From Phlyctochytrium arcticum (lineage: Eukaryota > Chytridiomycota > Chytridiomycetes > Chytridiales > Chytridiaceae), in contig JAHLKI010000001.1 in the NCBI GenBank assembly GCA_025602905.1, positions 682,001 to 746,000 on the forward strand: 64,000 nt of DNA, given 5' to 3'. Each line of letters opens with the position of its first letter. Positions within the stretch are counted from its first letter, which is position 1. This document shows, piece by piece, positions 58,664-64,000 of the stretch. The notes beneath the pieces were generated by a model. That model searched no databases. It worked only from the letters and a program-made list of their open reading frames with translations, and was not told the origin of the DNA. Both the position numbers and the translations under genes were made by a program.

Positions 58664-59954
58664 ATCTTGCCCTCCACCCAATGTGTCTTACATCTCTTCT
58701 ATACGTGCACATCTAATTCCTCACCCGTGAGCCTCATCCACCTCGCTCACATTCATCCAACACTCCAACCACACACTTCGCTATACTCCCCTCACTTCCT
58801 ATACCCCAATACTTGCTTCCTTTCAAGTTTTTTTTGGATGACTTTCTGTACTTAATTTTTTTCTTAATATTCAATTGAATTTATCTCACATATCTCAGTC
58901 GGAGTCAGTACTATGTGCCACATTGATATACGGGATTCTTATGGAGCACCAGAAATAAATCGATCAAGCAAACAAACACTTTAAGTTAAAAGGATGCATG
59001 GATTGGTCTAACCCAAAACTATAAATGAAAATGTCAAAGCATGACATGAGCTCAAAGAGCGACGCAAGATGTCTCCTAGGAACGAACGAGATAGAATATC
59101 TTTATGAGAAATGAATGTATATATAATCAGAAAGCAAAGAGTAGCAAACTAAGTTCAAACGACAAACAAGAAACAAGCCTTCATTAGAAGAAAAAAAGTA
59201 TGAAAGAACAAATATCAAAGAACAAAACAAGCCGTCTTCAAACAAAATGAATGAATGAGTAGATATTCAGGAAAAGAACGAACAGAATTGAAAGAAAAAC
59301 ATTGGATATTTTCATAACAGATGAAAGGAAAGAAAGAGCATCAATCTTTGTACAAGGCTATGGAGGACATTGAAGAGAAAGGGACACACATTGCCAACGC
59401 CACCAAATGACACATTGACGAAACTTTTTAGCGTAACCTGCGCTGATTATCGAGAAAGGGAACATTGGCAAGAAACATAGGGTACAGTAAGCAAACGCAC
59501 GACACTTGAAGCTACATGTTCATGCTGCGAACAACTACATAAATGCGCAAAAGCAAAACATAAGCGAACATGATCGTACAGTGGTTGAAACCCCCACACT
59601 GTGTACTGCCCGAATGTGGGCGCCTACAGCCAATTATGTATTGACTAAACTCGATGAGCTTAATGCAAGTGCGCAATAATGCATCAACATCCTGATCAGT
59701 GATCAACATCTTTCCCACGTCAGCCAGCCACACGGGAGTTCGGACATTTTTGCCGCGTTCGGACATGGCCGCGGCGGAGTGTTCATTAGGTCATCACTTT
59801 GCGGTCAACTTCGAAATTTGAAGCGCCTGAAGGGTGAGCACACATAATTTAGAGCAATGGAATAAGTAGAGCATTGGAAATAAGGGAACCGCCATTAGGA
59901 AGCCCTGAGCATAGGCAATAGCAAATAGCAACATTAAACATCAAGAACGAGACC
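58664..59954. other. Spacer with purine-rich tract and zinc-finger promoter A
   Basis: 1,291 bases without a recognised gene. From about 59030 to 59360 the plus strand is strongly A/G-rich. The right end carries the motif shared with the next zinc-finger gene (59738-59766). Confidence 0.5.
59738..59766. promoter_or_regulatory. Shared double-box promoter motif, copy A
   Basis: Two direct copies of GTTCGGACAT separated by TTTTGCCGC, about 190 bases before the start codon. An almost identical 28-base version (one T fewer) lies at 61977-62004, about 125 bases before copy B. The rest of the two upstream regions is mostly diverged. Confidence 0.75.
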
Positions 59955-61144
59955 ATGCCCGTCGAGCTGCCCTGCGAACAGTGCGGAGAAATTTTTCTGA
60001 CACTGCCGACTCGCCAACGGCATATCCGCATTAAACACCGTACTAATCCAGTCTCACAAGAGTCTCATTCTTCCTCACCATCCACTCCCCCTCCTTCTGC
60101 TACTCCAACTACTACCACACCCACCGCGACCAAAAAGTCAACAGCTCAAAAACCCGCTGCCGCTCCTCCTCACGTGACCCCCTCTACGACACCTTCTGCT
60201 GCGCCACTACCACCGCAACCAAAAAGACAACAGCTCAAAAACCCGCTACCGCTTCTCCTCCCGCGACCCCCTCGACTACACCCAAGACCACATCCAATGC
60301 AGCCAAAAAGACAGCGCCTTCTTCTAAAACCGATACTAACCCGAATGCCTCTAAACCGACGCCGCCTCCGGCCAAGGTGGCCGCTGACTTCCTAGAAGAA
60401 GAGCTCGAACACCGCAGGACAAGGGCACTTTGGCTCGCCGACGAGCTGGAGGACGACCTACCCACCAGCCGGGAGCACTTTATTGCGGAATTGATGATTA
60501 CAGAGCCTCTCAACCCAGACTTTGCTCTCTTAATCCCCACAAACACAGTAGACGTCTCACAAGTTCAAGGCTACTATAGCGGCATGTCCATCAAGGTGAC
60601 TCCCTTGGCCGATGCCGGCTTCCGAAAAAGTGTCACCCTGCTCGCCAAAAACCCATTTACCATGCCAGACCCATTAACAGCAAATTTGGAAGCCTTTGAA
60701 GTGCATCTGGAAACGGTGTGTAGTGGCCTCGTCTCCAAAAAGGCTATCTCGCTGCGCAATCCCCTGCTTTATTGGAGATTTTCTTTAACTGAAGAGATGC
60801 GTCGAACTCTGGTGTTTATGGCTCTCCAGGATGCAGCTGCGTTGGATAAACGTATCAAGTACAATGAGGAAATGGTCAAATGCCAGTATGAAGGCATGGT
60901 GATCATGCATGAATCCAAGTTAGGTACCTGGCACCCTGAGCTAGATGAAGTTGCGGCGGCCCTGGCGAGCCTGGGACTCTTGGGCGAACCCGTGGAATCA
61001 ACTGAGGAGACAATAAAGCAGTTTTCGAATATGACGATGGATGAAATCATGGAGTCGGTGAAGGGAACGATGGAAGCTGAAAGGAAGAAAAAGAAGAACG
61101 CCTCCACCGCATCTACTCCTGTAACTCGTGCCTCTAAACGGTAG
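59955..61144 (+). pseudogene. C2H2-finger protein with novel domain, copy A, frame-broken
   Basis: Paralog of the gene at 62128-63825. Seen: an N-terminal C2H2 finger (C-x2-C-x12-H-x4-H, residues 7-27, PCEQCGEIF), then a Pro/Thr/Ala/Lys-rich linker. At about 60198-60206 the frame shifts by one base; upstream it would end at 60395, while the conserved part continues in the other frame (TATKKTTAQKP onward) to 61144. The frameshift lies in a short internal duplication (about 60128-60180 against 60214-60270). Downstream is the domain shared with copy B: LADELEDDLPTSREHF, KNPFTMPDPLTANLEAF, ALQDAAALDKRIKYNEEM and QFSNMTMDEIMESVKG. It lacks the second domain repeat of copy B. It may be a pseudogene, an indel error, or a gene now starting downstream. 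Confidence 0.75.
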
Positions 61145-62127
61145 CCATAGCTGTCTGTGAAATTTCGTGCGATATTACAAACAAAATGTTTCTGTGGTTG
61201 ATTGCGTTTTCAAAAGCGATGGACAGCGTTGCAAGTCATGAAACCCTTCTCAAGGCAAGACGCAAGACGTGAGACTCGCGCCTATTGAACCGCTTGAAAA
61301 GGGCGTGACAGTTCCCGCTTGTAGTGCAAGAAGCAAAGAATTAGGGAACAACGTCAACTGCGGAAGGCCAACCAGCAGAGGGCGTTTCGGGAATTCGCCG
61401 CTTCAAGTACGATGCCCCTTAGAAATTGCTTGCCTTACCTTGCTATCTATTATTATCCTATACTTTGATTCTCATTATTGTTCCGTTCGCTTGCATAGCC
61501 TTCCCATTTGCCATTATTCATGTTGTTGACCATGTTCCTTTCGTATATAACTTAATCATCATAAAATAGTTCTTTCCCGTTCATAGTACATGGCAAATCA
61601 TCTTTGTTATGGTGTCTGCAATCCGTCTGAAAGTCTCTGCATAATTCAGCGGAATATCAGTGGGTAAATGCCAGGCCTAGATTCAACACTGAAAAGTGCG
61701 ACCAATCCAAACGTGAAACTAGACCATGTGGACAAAGTCAAAGGGGGATTATTTTCCGATTGCTTGATGTGCTTGATGCCTTCACCATTGTACCGATAGA
61801 TTCAAACAATTTTTTTTTCTGTCAATATGCTAATATCAGTACCTTGCCGGCAAGCGGTCTTCTACAATCTTCGACTGGCCTGACTTTGCCTTGAGCACTC
61901 TTCACACTGCCACCGTCACCGTTCGCAGGGTCGTGGGAATTTCTCCACAAGCCCCAAGTAGCCGCAAGCCACGGCTGTTCGGACATTTTGCCGCGTTCGG
62001 ACATCGTTAGCGGAGTCTATTTTCGATGAGGAATGGAATAACCATTAGGAGCAATCCCGAAACTATATCTGACTGGATACCGTAGGAAGTAGCAGCAGCA
62101 GCAATCATTAAATATCAAGAAAGAGTC
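61145..62127. other. Spacer between the zinc-finger paralogs
   Basis: 983 bases. No gene recognised. The last 150 bases hold the shared promoter motif and a leader resembling that of copy A (CATTAAACATCAAGA against CATTAAATATCAAGA just before the start codon). Confidence 0.5.
61977..62004. promoter_or_regulatory. Shared double-box promoter motif, copy B
   Basis: Two GTTCGGACAT boxes separated by TTTGCCGC; see the copy at 59738-59766. Confidence 0.75.
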
Positions 62128-63825
62128 ATGCCTCTCGAGCTGCCCTGCGACCAGTGCGGAGAGGTCTTTCTGACGGTGCCGACTCGCCAACGGCACATCC
62201 GCATCAAACACCGCAATACTCCGGTCTCTCAAGAGTCTCATCCTTCCCCACCATCGACTCCCCCGCCTGCTGCTGCTCCCATTACTACCACTATCACAAC
62301 CACGCCCACGCCTACCGCAACCAAAAAGACAGCAGCTCAAAAATCCACTCCCGCTGCTTCTCCCTCTACCACCACCAACACCACCAACACCTCCAATACA
62401 CTCAAGACCACGGCCGATGCAACCAAAAAGACCGCTGCCCAAAAACCCAATCCAACGACCAAGACCACGCCCATTGCCTCTAAAAAGCCATCGCCTCCGG
62501 CCAAGAAGCCAACTCATGAAGAAGAGATGAAAAGTCGCTTGGTAAAAGCACACAAGTTTGCTGATGAGCTAGCGGAATATATACCCAGCCGGGAAGACTT
62601 TATTAGGGAACTAATGACTACAGACCCGCATGATCCAGGCTTCTGCCTCTTTATTCCCGAAGGTGCAGATGACGTCTCGGATGTTCAAGGTTACTATAGG
62701 GACTTTTCCCAGGTGACTCCCTTGACCGATGCCAGTTTCCGAAAAAGTGTCAAGCTCCTTGCCAAGAATCCATTTACCAAGCCGAACCCAATGACAACAA
62801 ACTTGCTAGATTTTGAAATGCATCTGGAAAGTGTATGTGATAGTCTCATCTCAAAGAAGGCCGTCTCGATGCCCATGCCCTTACGTTATTGGTCATATTC
62901 GTTGTCTGAAATGATGCGTCGAACAATGGTGTTTATGGCTCTCCAGGATGCAGCTGCGTTGGATAAACGCATCAAGTACACTGAGGAAATGGCCAACTGC
63001 GATTATGACGGCATGCTGGTGGTGTTTGAATCCGATTTCGCATCCAAGCGAGCTGAGCAAAATCAACTTGCGGCGGCCCTGACGACGCTTGGACTCATCA
63101 AACCGGGCCAGCGTCCCGAAGATGTATCAGTGGAGACTGTGAAACAGTTTTCAAACATGACGCTGGTCCAAGTTTTGGAGTCGGTATCGGGAATGATGGA
63201 ATCTCAACGGAAGCAAATGAGAACACCTACTCCTGCCAATGCCTCTAATCCGGCCGCCTCCAAACCTGCCGCTGCTAAACCTGCCACACCTACCCCTACT
63301 GCCTCCAAACCCGCTACCCCTAAACCTGCCGCCTCTACCCCTACAGTTGCCAAACCTACCGGTGCTAAAGCCGCCACTCCTAAACCAAGCGCAAAGCCCA
63401 CTCCCGCCCCCAAACCACCCACCACAACAGGCAATGTCAGGCAAAAGGAATGTTCCCCCGACTGCCTCTGCGAAAACGAGCTGATGACGCGCAGTGTCCA
63501 ATGCTTTCATGACAACCCATTCACTCTCCCCGATCCCCTCTCCAGAAATCTCGCATCCTTCATCCACTACCTCGAAAACACTTGTGAGGGCATGTTGAGC
63601 AAACAGAGCCAATTCATGCTTGGCGCTGATTGGAGACAATCCGTCTTGACGCCCATCCAACAGGCCCAATTGTGCTTTTCGTGTGTCATGGGGGCCGGCG
63701 GCATGCGCGGCTTCGAGTGGGATATTGGAATTGAGGACGAAGACTTTGGATCCAGGATGACTCGGGTCTGTAAAGGGCTGGGAATCGACACTCCTGAGAA
63801 GATGAGGGCTTTGAAGCTTATGTAG
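62128..63825 (+). CDS. C2H2-finger protein with duplicated novel domain, copy B
   Basis: Single-exon protein of 565 residues, not assignable to a known family. Seen: one C2H2 finger at residues 7-27 (PCDQCGEVF, RQRHIRIKH); a Thr/Pro/Ala/Lys-rich linker to about 130; a helical domain at about 130-360 with KFADELAEYIPSREDF, a core at 213-275 (KNPFTKPNPMTTNLLDF, HLESVCDSLISKKAVSM, then W) and ALQDAAALDKRIKYTEEM; a second low-complexity linker of K/P/A/T repeats (about 372-435); then a C-terminal domain starting CSPDCLCENEL. The core recurs at 462-525: DNPFTLPDPLSRNLASF, YLENTCEGMLSKQSQFM, then W. Both cores therefore come from one ancestral module. The finger suggests nucleic-acid binding; the module's function is unknown. 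Confidence 0.85.
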   Translation: MPLELPCDQCGEVFLTVPTRQRHIRIKHRNTPVSQESHPSPPSTPPPAAAPITTTITTTPTPTATKKTAAQKSTPAASPSTTTNTTNTSNTLKTTADATKKTAAQKPNPTTKTTPIASKKPSPPAKKPTHEEEMKSRLVKAHKFADELAEYIPSREDFIRELMTTDPHDPGFCLFIPEGADDVSDVQGYYRDFSQVTPLTDASFRKSVKLLAKNPFTKPNPMTTNLLDFEMHLESVCDSLISKKAVSMPMPLRYWSYSLSEMMRRTMVFMALQDAAALDKRIKYTEEMANCDYDGMLVVFESDFASKRAEQNQLAAALTTLGLIKPGQRPEDVSVETVKQFSNMTLVQVLESVSGMMESQRKQMRTPTPANASNPAASKPAAAKPATPTPTASKPATPKPAASTPTVAKPTGAKAATPKPSAKPTPAPKPPTTTGNVRQKECSPDCLCENELMTRSVQCFHDNPFTLPDPLSRNLASFIHYLENTCEGMLSKQSQFMLGADWRQSVLTPIQQAQLCFSCVMGAGGMRGFEWDIGIEDEDFGSRMTRVCKGLGIDTPEKMRALKLM

Positions 63826-64000
63826 ACTGTCCCATTTTTGTCCCTCCCAATTTTCATGTTTTTGTATTTTAGTTTTTTGTCCCGCACACTTTCACTGAAT
63901 CTATTTAACTCTATTTTAATTTCACATCTACTTTCCTTGTTCTTATTTGAAATTCGTCTGTAGTCTCAGAAAGGTTGCTGCTGCAGCTGCTACAAATATG
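63826..64000. other. 3' flank of zinc-finger copy B
   Basis: T-rich untranslated region up to the window edge; nothing recognised. Confidence 0.4.

Noticed and set aside
1..64000. CRISPR array, bacterial operons, riboswitches, rRNA genes
   Set aside because: No evenly spaced repeats, no rRNA signatures; genes are spliced and eukaryotic.

Overview
The window is eukaryotic nuclear DNA from a fungus. Genes carry many short introns (about 45-100 bases, a few longer), often with CTAAC-like branch sites such as TACTAAC, and they lie 0.3-1 kb apart. The set is fungal: SEC31, an RSC/polybromo subunit, a Hst3/Hst4-type sirtuin, DHA2 drug transporters and a DUF2415-like WD40 protein. It also holds genes better kept outside yeasts: an animal-like mitochondrial peptide deformylase, ASNSD1, an SRSF10-like SR protein and a complete NBS1. 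This mix suggests an early-diverging, possibly chytrid-like fungus; that placement is inference.

Layout. 1-2.4 kb: remnant of a MULE transposase gene. 3.4-7.4 kb: NBS1 (minus) and a Fic protein (plus) around a shared upstream region. 7.4-9.8 kb: gene-poor stretch with a perfect 23-bp hairpin and a T-poor tract. 9.8-14.2 kb: WD40 protein (minus) and bromodomain/BAH protein (plus). 14.6-17.6 kb: DUF5672-like protein and PA/TM/RING ubiquitin ligase (both minus). 17.8-21.9 kb: ASNSD1 and a PPR-like protein (plus). 22-22.7 kb: CIA2 (minus). 23.2-26.6 kb: large coiled-coil protein (plus). 26.7-27.6 kb: SR splicing factor (minus). 27.8-32.3 kb: a 4.5-kb MULE-like transposon with 41-bp terminal inverted repeats, inserted in what was a divergent promoter of about 0.3 kb. 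32.4-36.3 kb: large membrane-anchored protein (plus). 36.5-42.6 kb: phosphatase inhibitor 2 (minus), Rieske protein (plus), peptide deformylase and sirtuin (both minus). 43.2-49.7 kb: tandem duplication of an MFS transporter, the second copy dead. 50.2-54.9 kb: SEC31. 55.7-57.5 kb: secreted GMC oxidoreductase with a frameshift. 58.3 kb: small MLRQ/NDUFA4-like protein. 60-63.8 kb: tandem C2H2-finger proteins sharing an unrecognised domain, which is repeated inside the second copy, and a shared promoter motif.

Most genes are unrelated housekeeping genes. The accessory signals are two MULE lineages, the decaying MFS duplication and the zinc-finger pair. Exon joins were read by eye from splice signals and frame. 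For most multi-exon genes the inferred exons add up to an open frame, but individual junctions remain predictions.
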